Part shown: positions 43,085-56,006 of the stretch, piece by piece
How positions within the stretch are numbered: the first letter of the stretch is position 1
How the letters are laid out: every line of letters begins with the position of its first letter
Origin: Diploscapter coronatus
Lineage: Eukaryota; Nematoda; Chromadorea; Rhabditida; Rhabditidae
DNA length: 64,000 bases
Assembly (NCBI GenBank): GCA_964036155.1
Contig: OZ038422.1
Span: forward strand, 33,131,201-33,195,200
Reading direction: 5' to 3'
The notes under the pieces: model-generated
Databases searched by the model: none
What the model saw: only the letters and a program-made list of their open reading frames with translations
What the model was told of the DNA's origin: nothing
Made by a program: the position numbers and the translations under genes

Positions 43085-46000
43085 TTATAGAATAATCGTG
43101 TCGAATAGTTGTTTCTCAGCCCTGTGGGTGATTTTCACGCCGGCTTTTTTCGCCGCCAAAACTGCCGCTCCAAACGCGCAGTTCTCAGTTAGATTGAAGA
43201 AGGAGACCTTTCTGATCTTGCTGTCTCGAATGGCAGAGATAAAGCCTGAATTTGTTGAAATGATTACTTGCTTTCTCCGAATCCAAATGAAAATGCAAAA
43301 GCGTACCGGGTTTGAGAAGGGACCACGATTTGAAGACTAGACCCACAACGAGCACTGGCACGTCTGAGAGCAGTTCCTGAAATTTTATTTTTTCATGCTC
43401 GAATTTTTTAAAGATATATCTCAATCACTCCATTTGTTTCACTAAAAGCTGACGATAAGTCATAAAAATTGCGTGGAAAAGGAATTGATATTGATTAGTT
43501 GCGTTTCAAAGTTTCTATGAACAAATTTTCAAAATATGGAAATTATTTTATCTCTAGCACCACTCATCTTCGATAACAAATCGCCAACCTCATCCATGTG
43601 CCTGCTGATGGCCTTCAGATGTCTTCCCAGCATTTCGCCGCCGTCAAAGAAACACTTCGCGACGCACGCGTCCGATCCGTCTGAAACTTACTTTTTCAAA
43701 TGTGTTATTTGTAATTGTTCAAATTCTGAAAACTCACAATCGGCCATGAATTTGGTGAAGGTTGCCACGTTTGATTTGTTGAATTTGCTGTAGAGAAAGT
43801 CGAGAAGGCCGGTTTTGTTGGTGATGTTGAAATGCTGGAATTTTTTTTTTTTTTTAAATTTGAACTCTCTAAAAATAAACAAAAGACCTTAAGCAGAAGT
43901 TCCCTGAGCAGATCCGTACTTCCCGGAGCCGACTCTAAGCCGTCATCGTCATCAAACAACATTCGCATCGCTCTGCAATTTCTTAAAATCGTTTTTTGTT
44001 TTACTTTTATGTACGCCACAACATATCTCTGTTGAACTTCGATTTTTTCAATTTCTATTTATGCTCTCTTGAAACATAGGGAAGCGATTGTTAGTAAATT
44101 TTGAAGGATAGGCCTCTTACACTAGTTACCCCCTTAAGTTACTCTTTTCTGGAAAATAGCATGAGGAAGGGGAAAAGGTAATTTCTGCAAAAGAGTAAGA
44201 GTAACTTGAGGGTAACTGATGCAGAAGGCTGATGGATAGAATGGTAACCTGTAAATGTTGAGATGACGGGATGGTGAGTTCTAGATTTTTCCACGCTATT
44301 TCTTGCTACACTCTTTCCTCTCCTATCCCTAACTATAAGTCTCGTCATTTACGAATTGCCCAACAGAATAACTAGCCGTACCTGTTAGTGATCCAGAAGG
44401 CGCTACCCTGGTCGCCAATCGCGTGACCCCAGCCTCCCACGCCGTGAACTGAGCCGTCCTTCAGCAGCATTCGACACGACGAGCCCGTGCCCGCAATTAT
44501 CACCACACCTGCAAAAGTTTTAAACTTATTTATCTTTTTTTTTTTTTTATCTTTAAAGCCTTTAATCAAGAAATTAAATACTCGGGATTTTTCACATTAT
44601 ACGATTCTCTTGAAACTAACCTATTCTACTTTTGGGAATAGTTTTTGTTTTTAAAAGAAAACTCGTCTATTTATCATTTAAAGTAAAAAGTGAAGAATTA
44701 TGAAGAAAATTTGAAACGTATGTTTTTTTGTTCCTTGTACCTTGTAGTTACCGTCCCCCCTTTTATCTTTTCTCCATACTATTTCTCAGAAAATAGGATG
44801 GCAACTACAGTGAGCCACTTTTTCAAGATTTATGAAACACACGTTCGTACCTTGTTCGAAGTTAGCGGCGACAGTGGCGACGGCATCCGAAGCGAGGTAG
44901 AAGTGCTCGGCGATGTCGCCGTGCGTGGTCTTCAGATACTCCACGAAACGATCGTTCTGGTCGTCATCTTCAGCCCCAGACAGACCCATTCCCTGGAGCA
45001 GAAATTATTGAAAATCGATCAATATCGGTTTAAAAATTTCTAGAAAAAGGGGTGAAGTTTCCAAACATTGATCTAGTTCAAAAAGTGCTTGGAATAAAAC
45101 GTTCAATTTGTACTTTTTCACATGTTTAAAAATTGGTCAAGTATGATATGGAAAATTTCGGATAGTGAAGAAAGAATACCTCTAAAATTAAAAAATCTTG
45201 AAAAGTGCTTATCTGTTCGGTGTTTTTTTAACGAATCGTACTTTCATCGATCTATTATTTTTAAAATATTTTTCACTGAAATATTCTAAAAATATATTCT
45301 CTACAATTTCATCAAAGCAGATTAAAAAATATATCATAACTCATAAAAATCGATTTTTGAGTCATTTGTAGGGGGGCCTCGCCGGAAAAGCAAAGAGGGA
45401 GCAAGGCACTGCGGAAAAACTGACCAATCCTTGAAGGGGTAGTTGGACGTTGTGCTTCTTGGCTTCGGAACGAACCCACGTCGCGATGTGCTCGGCCGTC
45501 TTTTCGAACCCGTCCAAGTAGACATTCGTAGATGAACTGAAATTAATTACTATTATTTTTGTATTTTTTTTTTCGAATTTTATTTATTTCATTTTCAAAA
45601 ACGCACGAATCAGCGCATTTGACTTGCTCCCCATTTTGATCGACGAACACCAGCTTCGAAGAAGTTCCGCCTCTGAAAAAGTTAAACATTTAAAATTTTT
45701 TGATAAGCTTACAAAATTCTATGAGTTTCTCATCATTCTTGTGAAACTAATAAGTTGAGAAGGGTTTTAAAAATAGAAAAAATATTTTTTTTAAATCCAA
45801 GTTTCAGAAAATCTTTCTACTGAAGCTAATAACTAGAGCAAAACACCTATAAAAGATTGAGATTTAAGCTTCAAGAAAATTCATATATCAATCGTTTGTC
45901 TCCCAGGTGGTTAATTATATCTCGATGAGAAGTTTCAAAATTTCAGAACTCACCCCTCAATTCCTGCGAACATTTTGTTGATCTCTCGATTTCCCCGTGG

Positions 46001-47845
46001 TTTGTAGATTTCGCCTAGCTGGAAAGTGTGTCTTTTCGAATCACAAATTCGAATCAGTGAGGCTTTGAGACCGAAGTCTTCCAAGCGAATGCGCCAATTG
46101 TCGCTGGAAATGGCAATTTTTAGAAAAAATATCGTTTTCTCCAAAAAATACAAAAAATCACGATATCTGGATAGGTAGATTTGATGAAACCCTAAAAAAT
46201 CTACAGTAAAAGTTTCAATTTTTCCATCAAAATACCTATCCAGAAAAATGTTGTAAACTAAATCTACGAAAATCAATAAAATTTGGAAAAATGTAGATTC
46301 CAAAGTCGAAAAATAGATAAGTTGAATTTTTGGTTGATAGGGAGGAATTTGTAGGCTTCTAGTGAATAGAGAATATATTAGATTGATTAATGATTAGTGA
46401 TAAGAAATACGAATACCAACTCAACGCACACAGAGAGGCACGTGCTAGAAAATTGGATAGTGAAAATGATCTTTGCATTTTTTGCACAAGTTTCGGGAAT
46501 GTCTGCAAAAATATATCAAAGATAATTTTCACGGCAATATGAAAAAACAAGACGACAAGACATACGAAATAGTATAGGGTAGGAGAAAGATCTTGTATGT
46601 CTCTTTTTCAATACTATTTCGTCGTTATGTTTTTTCAGGTTTCCAATTTTTACTAATCGATTCAATTAACTGTTTTTTTTTTAAATTGAACATACTCTCG
46701 ATTCTGGTAGGAGAAATAGAGTCTGGCTGTGGGGAACCTGCTCAGAATCCGTTGACTCGTTTGGGCGAGTGGAACGAAGACTGAGGGATCGTAAAAAACG
46801 TCGGACGCCAAAACGTAGTCCAAATCAGGCAGTTCTGCCAGAAGTCGATCAGTCGTTGACAGTTCCGTCCAGTCAATCACCTGAAATTTGGAATTTTTTA
46901 TCTTAAATTTCATTATGAACTCATTAAATTGCTCTTTATGAACTTTAAACTGTTCTAAAAGAATTCTGAAACATACCCGGGAATTGCTACTTGGCGGGGT
47001 GCGCCTTTTCCACACGATTTCTTTCAAATTTCAGTCTCTCGTCTAACTCTAGCAATAGGACTCCGTCACTTTAGCAATTGTCAACATACCCTGATTTGCG
47101 CAATGTCGTCGACGCCATTCTGTTCGATGTTTTTGCGAAGAGTTTGGGTGAGCTGAAACGTATAAATAAAATTCCGACTTTCATCATATCAAATATAGAA
47201 AACTAGCCTTTTTATCCCTGATGTCTGTCAGGTAGACCCGCCTGGCCCCGATTTTCGCAGCAGTGATTCCGACGACGCCTGTGGCTCCGGAACCCAGCTC
47301 CAAAATTGTTGAGCCTTCGAAAAGTCGACGATTCGAAATGATGAATTGCGCTGAAAAATTCAAGTTCCGCAAAAATAGGCGTTAGTATTTTGAAAATTCG
47401 AATTACGAAAGATCTGATCATTTGAATTTTCTGCAGAAACTCTTCTAAGATTATATAGGTTTTGAAGACTTCATATTTCAGAGCAGGAACTTTTTTTTCT
47501 TTTAATTGCTATATGGAACATAATTTTGGGAATCATATCTAGGCAGAGATTAAGCCAGAATCTCCGTGCGTACCCATCTTAAGCAAAATATTCCGCTAAA
47601 ATACCGTTGCGAATCCGCTATGCATCATTTTCTATATAAAAACTTGGATTTGTGTGTAATCTCTACTACTCTAAAATTGCTCATTCTGGCTGAAAGTCTG
47701 TCTGGGACTGTTAGGAATGATTTTAGGAACAAAATCTACAGAGTATTTCCGCTGCAGGCCAAGTGTGTTTCCAATGAATCTGCACTTCCTGTGGTTGATC
47801 ATCGTCCAGGCGCAATCTCTTCGACGGGCCTGCCAAGTCAGTCAT
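43085..47845 (-). CDS. METTL23-like methyltransferase fused in frame to N-acetylglucosamine kinase
   Basis: Exons: 47845-47740, 47350-47208, 47152-47090, 46880-46696, 46103-45954, 45672-45607, 45536-45425, 44992-44851, 44508-44382, 43972-43888, 43834-43738, 43680 to about 43566, about 43377-43310, about 43245-43085 (TAA). The N-terminal half is a METTL23-type methyltransferase: WPAAEIL, LELGSGATGVVGI (motif I), LDYVLASDVFYDP and SDNWRIRLEDFG-like strand. The shared exon 46103-45954 ends GEIYKPRGNREINK and then, in the same frame, MFAGIEG, the phosphate-binding start of NAGK. Kinase motifs: GGGTSSKLVF, GVVIIAGTGSSCRM, GGWGHAIGDQGSAFW, GGEMLGRHL, VFKSWSLLKP. One donor is GC (47207). Either a bifunctional protein or two products by alternative starts at 45973. 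Confidence 0.8.
44111..44230. mobile_element. MITE family D-like (long form), 9-bp duplication
   Basis: GGCCTCTTACACTAGTTACC and GGGTAACTGATGCAGAAGGC ends, flanked by TGAAGGATA and TGATGGATA (8 of 9 match). NAGK intron. Confidence 0.65.
44737..44822. mobile_element. MITE family D copy
   Basis: CCTTGTAGTTACCGTCC and GGATGGCAACTACAGTGAGCC ends (trimmed); NAGK intron. Confidence 0.6.
46160..46250. repeat. Inverted repeat in METTL23-NAGK intron
   Basis: ATCTGGATAGGTAGATTTGA faces TACCTATCCAGA around a central ATCTACAG. Probable foldback element. Confidence 0.55.
46538..46642. mobile_element. Foldback element in METTL23-NAGK intron
   Basis: GAAAAAACAAGACGACAAGA and inner ATACGAAATAGTAT face ATACTATTTCGTCGTTATG and TTTTTTC. 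A palindromic MITE, unrelated in ends to families A-H. Confidence 0.65.
47535..47711. mobile_element. MITE family C copy
   Basis: ATCTAGGCAGAGATTAAGCC and GCTGAAAGTCTGTCTGGGAC ends, diverged; METTL23-NAGK intron 1. Confidence 0.55.
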
Positions 47846-48179
47846 TTTTCCTGACCTTTTGAAACCTACAAAAATTCACTTCAAGTTGAAATTTACAACG
47901 AAGATATTAGCACTGCTAACTAAACAGTTAGATTTCGGTAAAATCGACAGGGAAAAAATCTCGAATTTATATTTTCACTGAATAAAAATAAATTAGAACT
48001 TTGAAATTTGACAGAAGTAGATCACAGATCATTGAAATTTCGTCGAAAACGCGTGGGAGTTTCATCACAAATCTAGTTATTCGACATGAATATTTGGTGA
48101 ATATTGCACCAGAATAAGTAGGTAGAAATAGAGAATATTGGAATAATTAGAATATTTAGCGAATTACCCAGTTAGACAT

Positions 48180-51100
48180 TTAGACGCGCCAACTTTCGGC
48201 TTCCAGTTCGTAATTTTCGTCCGAGAAGAAAGGCTTGTCGATTTCGCTGAAAATTTGGAAAATTGTTTGCTTGCTTTTTGTTGCTATATCTTTGAATGTA
48301 TAACTAAACCTTTCAATATATATTCTGAGTTGACAATTTCTTGAAACATAAATACGACATTTTCCAATTCATTTCAATTTTTTCCTAATATTTTTTTAAT
48401 GCACGAGAAATTTTAGGTTATCGGAAACTCTGTAAATATTCACCACGTCAAGTTTTCTTGAAACGAATTTCAACCATTTTTAAAGTTTCTTTTGAAAATT
48501 AGGGTCTTTTAGAAAATTTTTAAGCTGAATATATTTTATTTTCATTTTTGATCGTTTTTTGAAACCTACTCGATGGCTCTGTTTCCGCACAGCGGGCACT
48601 CCGTCCCGAGCAGATTGTCGATGGCCATCGCACGTTTTTCGTAGTCCACTTCTAGTTCTGAAAGAGACAATTTAGAAAATTATTTTTCTAAATTTTTAAA
48701 TGAAAAAAAAAACCCACGTTCAACATCGGCCTTGCTTCCAACCCTCTCATTTAACTCGAGACGCTGCAGGATCTTCTGCTCTTCATCGATCAATTTCTCT
48801 AGTTTCTTCTTTTCGGACTGAAATTTGAAAAATCGACTTTTTCCAAAACTCGAAAAAAAATTTGTGAAATATCATAGGTCAAACATATCGTTTTCTTACA
48901 AAAGCAAATGCTATTTTGCTTGTGTGTAATTGGATTTTTTTTTGCATTTTCCTCTGAACATACCTCATTCAAGAAAGACATGGCGATGTCTTCGAGGCAC
49001 TCCCTGTGGAAGAAATGCCTGCAGGCATGGGCGTAGAAGGGTCGGCCGGAAAGTCCCTTAGAGCAACTAGCGCACATATCTCCAGATTTGATTACGATCA
49101 CTCTGCAAGAAGAGAAATCATATTTGTGGAAATAAAAAAAATTATTTGAATAAGTTTCTCAAAAATGGTATGTGAGAAAGAAAACGTTTCTGAAAAATTG
49201 AGTATAGAATTCAAGAATAATAAAAATGAAACATTCATTTTCAGTATGTGCCAAGGAATTTTACACGATTTCAATTTTTTTTCAGCCTGAAAATTTCACC
49301 TCTCTTGCAATTTGTCGGTTTTGACGCGAATTTCCTCGGCAATCTGCATCGCTTCTTTCATCTTGTCTTGCAGGTCCTGAAACATATCAAAATTAAAACA
49401 GACTTGCAAGAAAACAGCTGCAAAGATCGTCATAATCTCTAAGCATCTAATGAGGGGATAGTAACTAAAATGTCTGGATAGTGGACTAAATAAGGAATAA
49501 TGCGCGGTTCGAAGAACTTGCAAGTCTTATTTTAAAATTCTAAAAAAAATTTTTTGAAATAAAACCTGAATTTTGACGGAGTGATCCTTGAGACATTCGC
49601 AGAGCGGCTCCTTGAAGTGCTCGATTTTGGTGAATTCGGGAAAGAGAGGAAGTACGTCCTACAATTTAAAAATAATAAAAGCGCGTAAAGTTTAAAGAAA
49701 AAACCTGAATTGATAGAGCATCTTTGGACTCCTTCAGAAGGTCGATGCATTTGACTGCGTTGTTTTCCTTCGTGATAATGTGTTTGGCTGAAAAATTCGA
49801 ATTTCCAAAAAAAAAAAGTGTTTCTTTAATCTAACCGATTTTCATCCAAATATTCCTACGCATCTCCTTGGGATACTTGGGTTCAAACGACAATTCGTCC
49901 TCTTCATCCATCAAGTGAGCACACTCTTTCGCTAAATCCAGGCTCTCCTGAAAAATGCTACTTTTTTCTCAAGATATGTCTCAAATTATCAGTGAATTTT
50001 TGTATCATAAAATCATATTTGATAATTTTAACTTTTTTTTAGATGAAAACCAATGTAAAATCATTTTTTCATTTTCTAATGTTTCAAATCATACTCAAAT
50101 TTATTGGACGATATTCTATGCGATTTGTAAAAATGGTCATTTGGTTCTAGGTTAAAATATACAGTAAACTCAATTTTGTTTACCTTTAAAGCCCTATCGA
50201 CCGCCTCGGAAAAGAGCTCGGAAACGCAGTACAAGTAAATGAGGGATTTTTCTTGTTCTGAAAGTCACATGTTTCAATTTGTTGAAGACCCAAATCATTC
50301 AAAAATGCAATTTGTAGAAAATTCCAAATCTCACTGTACTGAACACAGGTCCGAATAGCGAAGTCGAGATCGTATGGGAGATTGTGTTTGTTGCTGCCCC
50401 CATCCAGCAAGTATTGGTGGAGTTTCTTAGGCCGGAATCTGGCGTAGAGGAGAATGATCATGTTGTGGAGCTCGCGCCAGTGCTCACCAATCTGCGTAGT
50501 TATCGCCCATTCCAAGTACTTTAATGCCTGGATTGCCTGAAATTTATTTTACAAGTGTCATTTTAGCGTATTTTTAAGCTTCACATTTATTCAATATCGG
50601 GATATCTGGACATTGGTTTAATATTTTCAATTTTCAGAAACATATCCGAACAATTTCAAATTTTGAAGTTTATGTATTCAATATTGAAAGTTTCAAAACG
50701 GTCTGTTCGTTCAGAGTTTTCAGAAACGTATCCAAAAGTTGTTGAACTTTGAAACTTTGCTATTTATTATTAGAGGAATAAATCGTTATCACTTTGGTGA
50801 ATTTCAATTTCAAGTATTCAACTTCTGAAATGTGCCCAAACCTAGAGGTGAACATAAGTCAGGATGCCTCTGCTACCTATCTCCTCATCATAATATTTGC
50901 TTTACAATTTTGTGTATCTCTAGCCCTGAGTGTTCAACAATTCCCTCTATTCGTGATGAAGTAGTCATAACGGAAATGTCGCTCGTGCGATCTACCCTCC
51001 CGTGTCTTTTGTTGAGTCGGACTCAAATACTCCCAGAAGTTGTCCTTCAGAGTTGAACGTACCATGTTCTCTTTCTCCTGACAGAGCACGAGAGTGGGGA

Positions 51101-54100
51101 AGAGTTTGAGTGGGCTGATTTGCTCATTGCCGATAATCGAGCCGAACAGCTGAGCGGGGATGTAGGGCACGATTTTGGGCCCGAACGCGTACAGCAGCTT
51201 GGGGTTGCCCTGAACATTCGAAATTTTTATTTTCAACCAAAAAAATATGCAAAATTGAAAAGTAGCCATTACTATGCAAAATATGAGGAAATACAAATCA
51301 CTATCAGACCCTCCCCCCATACTATTTCATCTGGTAAGAGTAAATTATCCAAATAGTCAAATTAAAATTTTCTTCCTAGTTTTCAATTTACCAGCGAGTT
51401 AATCAGGTCCAGAGCGTCCTTGTACTGCTCCCTTATGAGGTAAATGTTGAGTGCTACGTCGTAGTCTAGAATTTATTATTATTTTTTTTCGAAATTAAAA
51501 AAATCACCTTTCAAAGCATTTGCCAAAAAGAGTTGCACTTCGAGGTCGGCATGCGAAGAAATGAGTCGATAGACGGCTTTCTGATGCGTTTGGATGGCCT
51601 CCTGATAAGTCACAAATTTGTTTTGGCATAAGTTTCAAGAAGATACCAAGTAAATTTAAAAAAGGAAGACTGTGAATTCTAGGAAAGTTTGAAACGAAAT
51701 TTTTCCTACTTCTTGTACTTTTTACCCCTAAGTTACGCTCACCCTCTTTTTCTTTCCTTTGGCTTTTTCAGAAAAGGGAATAAAAGCTATAAGAGGGTAA
51801 AGATAACTTGGAAGTAAAAAAGTGCAAGAGGCCATTTCTTTGAATGATTTTTCCCTACCAAGACGGGTTTCTTGATGAAGAACCTCTTGAGATGGGCCAT
51901 TTGCTCTGCGGCCTCCTGCTGTTTGCTCAATTCCTTCCTCAATTCGGACAGCTCTGTGAGTTGCTCTTCCAGAAGCCAAAGCACGATCGCGTCGCGTTTC
52001 ATTCGCTCCTTAATTCAAAAATAGAATCGTGAAAAGGAGAAACTTTGAAAATCATATGTTAAAAAAAAAAAAAGTTAGAATCGAGCTGTGAAACTTGGTC
52101 CAAACGATTCTCTAAAATTCACTAATGCGATAAAAATCGAAATCTCCCCGAGGAATGCGATAGGGGAAGCGAGTCATGAATTTTCGTATGACAACAAAGC
52201 TTTCATTTCTGAAGTAGTCTTTCAGTTTCAAGAATAAAATAGCCGAAACTTGTTTGAACTATTCTCAATAAAATCTAGGCAGACTTTTAGCCCGGACGAA
52301 AATTATGTGGTAGGGGGGATACGCACTCAAAATTTTCCCATAAACAGCTGATACATGAGGGGGCTCACAACATGATTCTTGTTTTGCTAGTTTTTGGCTT
52401 CAGGAGATACGCTTCGAAACATAGACTTAAGTCCTGCCTGGACGTTTTCAATATTACCTCAGGAGAAGAGCTGTTGCACTTGACGAGTTTTTTCTCGAGC
52501 AGCAGCTTGAGGCCGCCGCGTCGCTCGCCGTCCGTCGACAGGAATTTCAGGACGATCGTCTCGAAGCTCTCCGTCGACTCCGACAGAATCTCCGCTGCAG
52601 CCGTGTAGCTGCAAATTCAACTAATTCATCGCCAATTACATGGGTAAATGGCAAAAGGACAACCCCAAAATCAATGGACAAGACCACAATTTAAATCGTT
52701 GTCATTAGGGTATAAGGCTGGTAGGGAAAATTGTGGTCCTTATTCATTGGGTTTGGCGGTCTTCCCCCGAGATGTCTAACAAATGACCTACTTTTTATCG
52801 GCGATGTATTTGTCGGCCTGTCTGCGAAGCACGTACTGATATGCAGCCGGATCGAGTTGCTGTCTGGCCCGCGCGATCGCTAAGGCCTTCGCATACTCGC
52901 CGCTCTCCAGAAACACGCGCCAGACGTACCTGAAAATTTTAATTTATTGGCCTCCAGTATTTACAGGCGGCTATTTTTCTTATCTCCCCTTTTCCTACAT
53001 TACTTACCCTTCCTATCTGCCCTGTAAATATAGCAAGTCAAATTGACTTGTTATGTTTCGAAATTCTACTAAAAATATTTTCGAGTTAAGCCCGTTATGC
53101 TTCAGTCTTGCATGTAACAGTCAAGAAGTCTATTTTTAAAAATTCAGAGGGGTGTTACTTTTTCTATGTTTCAAAAATTGAATTTTAAAAAACCTTGAAT
53201 TCAATGCCCGATTTGGTTCAAGCTCTAAATGACTGATAATTCAAAAATCCATCCTTCTTTTTCAATCTCTATTCATACGTTTCGATGTTTCCCGTTGAAT
53301 TTATTTCGAACTAACCTATTTTCATCGTTGGGTCTGTACTTGATGGTAGTTGTGGGCGTGAAGAGATAGTGGAATTCTGATGTGGGGTCGCACGAAAGTC
53401 CTACTGCCACGCCGACGTCCTGGAATTGGTTCTTTTTCTTCAAAAATAACAAAAAAATAGGATTTTAAAATCTTAAACCGCAGTCTACTGAAGAAAATGA
53501 AACGGGATATCTTTTCGAGAGACGGAAAGATGGCATCTCTTCCTTTTTTCTTTAAATGAAACTACCTTTGTTGCAAAAAATGCAAGTATGAAATGTATTT
53601 TAAAAATTATCGAATGCGCCTCGCAAACTTAGACTCTTAGAAGCATGCTCTAATGCCGAATGTTAGTGACTTTTCCTTTTCCCGCGCTATGAAAAGAGGT
53701 AGGAGAAAAGGACGAGTCACTAGCATTAGCAACGGAGTATGTTTCTAGGAGGGCAAGATTTGAGTGGCGAGCACGCGATAAAAATAGGAATTACCAGAGT
53801 GAGTGAGTCCTCGTACATGACCTCTTTGGTGTAGATGGACAGGGCCTGGATTCGAGAGGGGAAAAGCAGCAGCACGTGGAACTCGGACAGACTGATCGCC
53901 AGAGGACACTCCAGCCGACCCTCGACGCGGCGGGGGCTGAAAACATCGAAAATTGAGGAAAAACGATAATTATTTTATTTACGAGAGTTGCAAGAGAACT
54001 AAAAATAATCCGAAATATTTCGAGCTTCACGATTTTTTCAAATTTTCTTCTTGAAAATTCAAAATTAGAGCAAATTGCATTTTTTAATTTCGAAAATTTT

Positions 54101-56006
54101 TGAAACATACGGAATTCGCTGCTCCTCGACGAGAATGTCCATGGGCCGATCAGGGTTGAGGTCGACTTTGCCGATGCGAACGCCACGCGGGCCGAGCCAC
54201 GCGAACCGCTGTGGGTCCTGGTAGTGCGGGTGCAGGCACAGTTGAGAGATCTTAAATTAAGAGGGGTAATTATCTTTATTTAATTACTCCAATTATTCAA
54301 ACTCAACTACCATAATTCTTATCCCAAAATTAGTTGCTCTAAATATCTCGTTTTAACTACCTTAGTTGTCGTCATTTCTAATTACTCTAATTATCTCAAT
54401 TGATTGTTCTAATTCAAATAATTAGCCTACAATTTTCTCATTTGGGGAACCAGATGCCTGTCTGCTTCTGGCCGATTGTCCCTGTTGTGGGGAGTCCAAT
54501 TCGTCTGACTCCATGTTCAGCGTCGAGGTCAGACGATCTGAAATAGCTGGGTAATTATCGAGATGATTAGACCAATTAAAAATAATTATAGATAGTTACC
54601 CTTTGAAGTGAAGAGAGTCTGATACATCGAATGGGTGGTTTCGGCGAGAGACATCCAGCCGGACTGAAACCAAAAATATAAATAAGTTTCACAATCTTCC
54701 TATAAAAGTTTCGTAATTTCCGAAGTTGATTTTTAATCAATAGCTCTCATAATAAATTATCAAATAAAATCTCGACCTGCAAACTAGCGGAGCTCACGTA
54801 GCTGTGTTTGAGTGGGGTGGTTTGGACTGGCCCGTAGACGTAGTGCAGTTTGCCTGGTTGGCAAATGAAAGCAACCCACCTGAAATTTGTAATTTTTAAA
54901 AATTATTTCGATTGTTTTTCAATTTCTTTTCAGAAAAAAAACACCCACTTTTCAGCCCTCGTCTCATCCTCGTTGTTCACGATGCATAGTCGAATGTCGC
55001 TGATCGGAAGGGGAATGGCCTCATCTCCAAAACAAGCGACGATCTCTCTGGGATATTTTTAAAATTTTTTCTAAATTAAAAAAAAAAAAAACCTACTTTA
55101 CCAAAGAGACGCTACCGTTTGACGTTATTGCTATTTCGAGAATGGTTCCTGAAATTTATGCTTATTTGTAATTTTTAGTCTTTTTTTCTATTTTTTACCC
55201 TTATCAGTTCCCAGGAGAATATTGCCGGTGTCACTCTCCTTCATGTAGCTCGGGTGCCATCCCACTGCCGTGATTCGAGCCTGCAAAATTAAAAATAAAA
55301 CTCAACTAATATTGTCTAGCCTTGATTTTCTTGAGCGCAAAGTGGTTGTTGGTTTTGAGGTGGACGTAGAAATTGTTGCCCTGTTTGGAGGAGACCAGCG
55401 CGTGCTGCCCGCTGGTCGACAAATGCACATTCCGAATGCCGTCCTCGGGAGTCAGGGGCAACTTTATTTCTGAAATTTACAATTTTTAAAATATCCTTGG
55501 AAGTTAAACGGCAACTCGAAGTAAATAAAATTATAAGTTCCAAAAGATATTTAAAATACTTCAATGATAATTTAGAGGCTGATGCGTTGAAAAAATCAGA
55601 ACAAGAAAGAATAAATTTAAAGAAATCCAACCCGTCCGTTTCTCGGTGCTTTTGACGGGTTGATGAAGCAGAGTGGTTGGCGAAATGGCAGCCAAAAGTT
55701 CTCCATTCGACACGACCAAGTGGCTCAGATTGACGGGCGATTGAATTCGAAAAAATGCAATTTATTTATTTATTTGCTACAGAGAATTTCTAAAGGTTCA
55801 CAAAAACGCATGGCTCATCAATTAAGACCAGAAAAATTGAAAATAAAACAGTTTTGGCCTGTTCAAGGCAGGAAAGTCGATTTTGGGGGTTTTTGAAGTT
55901 TTTTGTTGTTTTTGAGATACCTTAAGTCTCGTTTGAAGTCGCTGGCAGTTCGCAGGAAAATCGAATTCGATTTGGTCGGCGAACTGTTTGAACTGCCTGC
56001 GGACAT
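48180..56006 (-). CDS. vps-18: VPS18, HOPS/CORVET core subunit
   Basis: ATG 56006-56004 follows TTTGCAG directly; an in-frame upstream Met exists at 56084. N-terminal beta-propeller: LSHLVVSNGELLAAISP (55.7 kb), AVGWHPSYMKESDTGNILLG (55.2 kb), a PLAISLSEFHVLLLFPSRIQ segment (53.9 kb). Alpha-solenoid: VWRVFLESGEYAKALAIARA (52.9 kb), ETIVLKFLSTDGERRG (52.5 kb), YDVALNIYLIREQYKDALDL (51.45 kb), NLPYDLDFAIRTCVQYSEIW (50.35 kb) and LPLFPEFTKIEHFKEPLCE (49.6 kb). C-terminal RING-H2: CASC, a HACRHFFHREC block (49.0 kb) and TECPLCG (48.6 kb), ending ENYELEAESWRV, TAA 48182-48180. Role: tethering of endosomes, lysosomes and autophagosomes before fusion. The first intron uses a GAG acceptor within sequence alignable to the family. 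Confidence 0.92.
49400..49527. mobile_element. MITE family A copy 3
   Basis: AGACTTGCAAGAAAACAGC and GAACTTGCAAGTCT ends, interior close to 27172-27304; VPS18 intron. Confidence 0.75.
51706..51833. mobile_element. MITE family D-like (long form) copy
   Basis: CTTGTACTTTTTACCCCTAA and AAAAAAGTGCAAGAGGCC ends; VPS18 intron. Confidence 0.55.
52273..52442. mobile_element. MITE family C copy
   Basis: ATCTAGGCAGACTTTTAGCC and GACTTAAGTCCTGCCTGGAC ends; VPS18 intron. Confidence 0.6.
52648..52765. mobile_element. Foldback element in VPS18 intron
   Basis: Arms TCAATGGACAAGACCACAAT and ATTGTGGTCCTTATTCATTG with CCCAA-type outer ends. A separate family from A-H. Confidence 0.6.
52951..53034. mobile_element. 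MITE family B copy 5
   Basis: CCTCCAGTATTTACAGGCGG and GCCCTGTAAATATAGC ends; VPS18 intron. Confidence 0.6.
53612..53775. mobile_element. MITE family G copy 2
   Basis: CTTAGAAGCATGCTCTAATG and GTATGTTTCTAGGAGGGCAA ends with inner GTTAGTGAC / GTCACTAGC. VPS18 intron. Closest relative at 35824-36000. Confidence 0.7.

Noticed and set aside
45950..45973. NAGK as an independent gene starting at ATG 45973
   Set aside because: Not excluded, but the exon is open and in frame from the methyltransferase side with no stop and no acceptor directly before the ATG, so a single fused gene was preferred.
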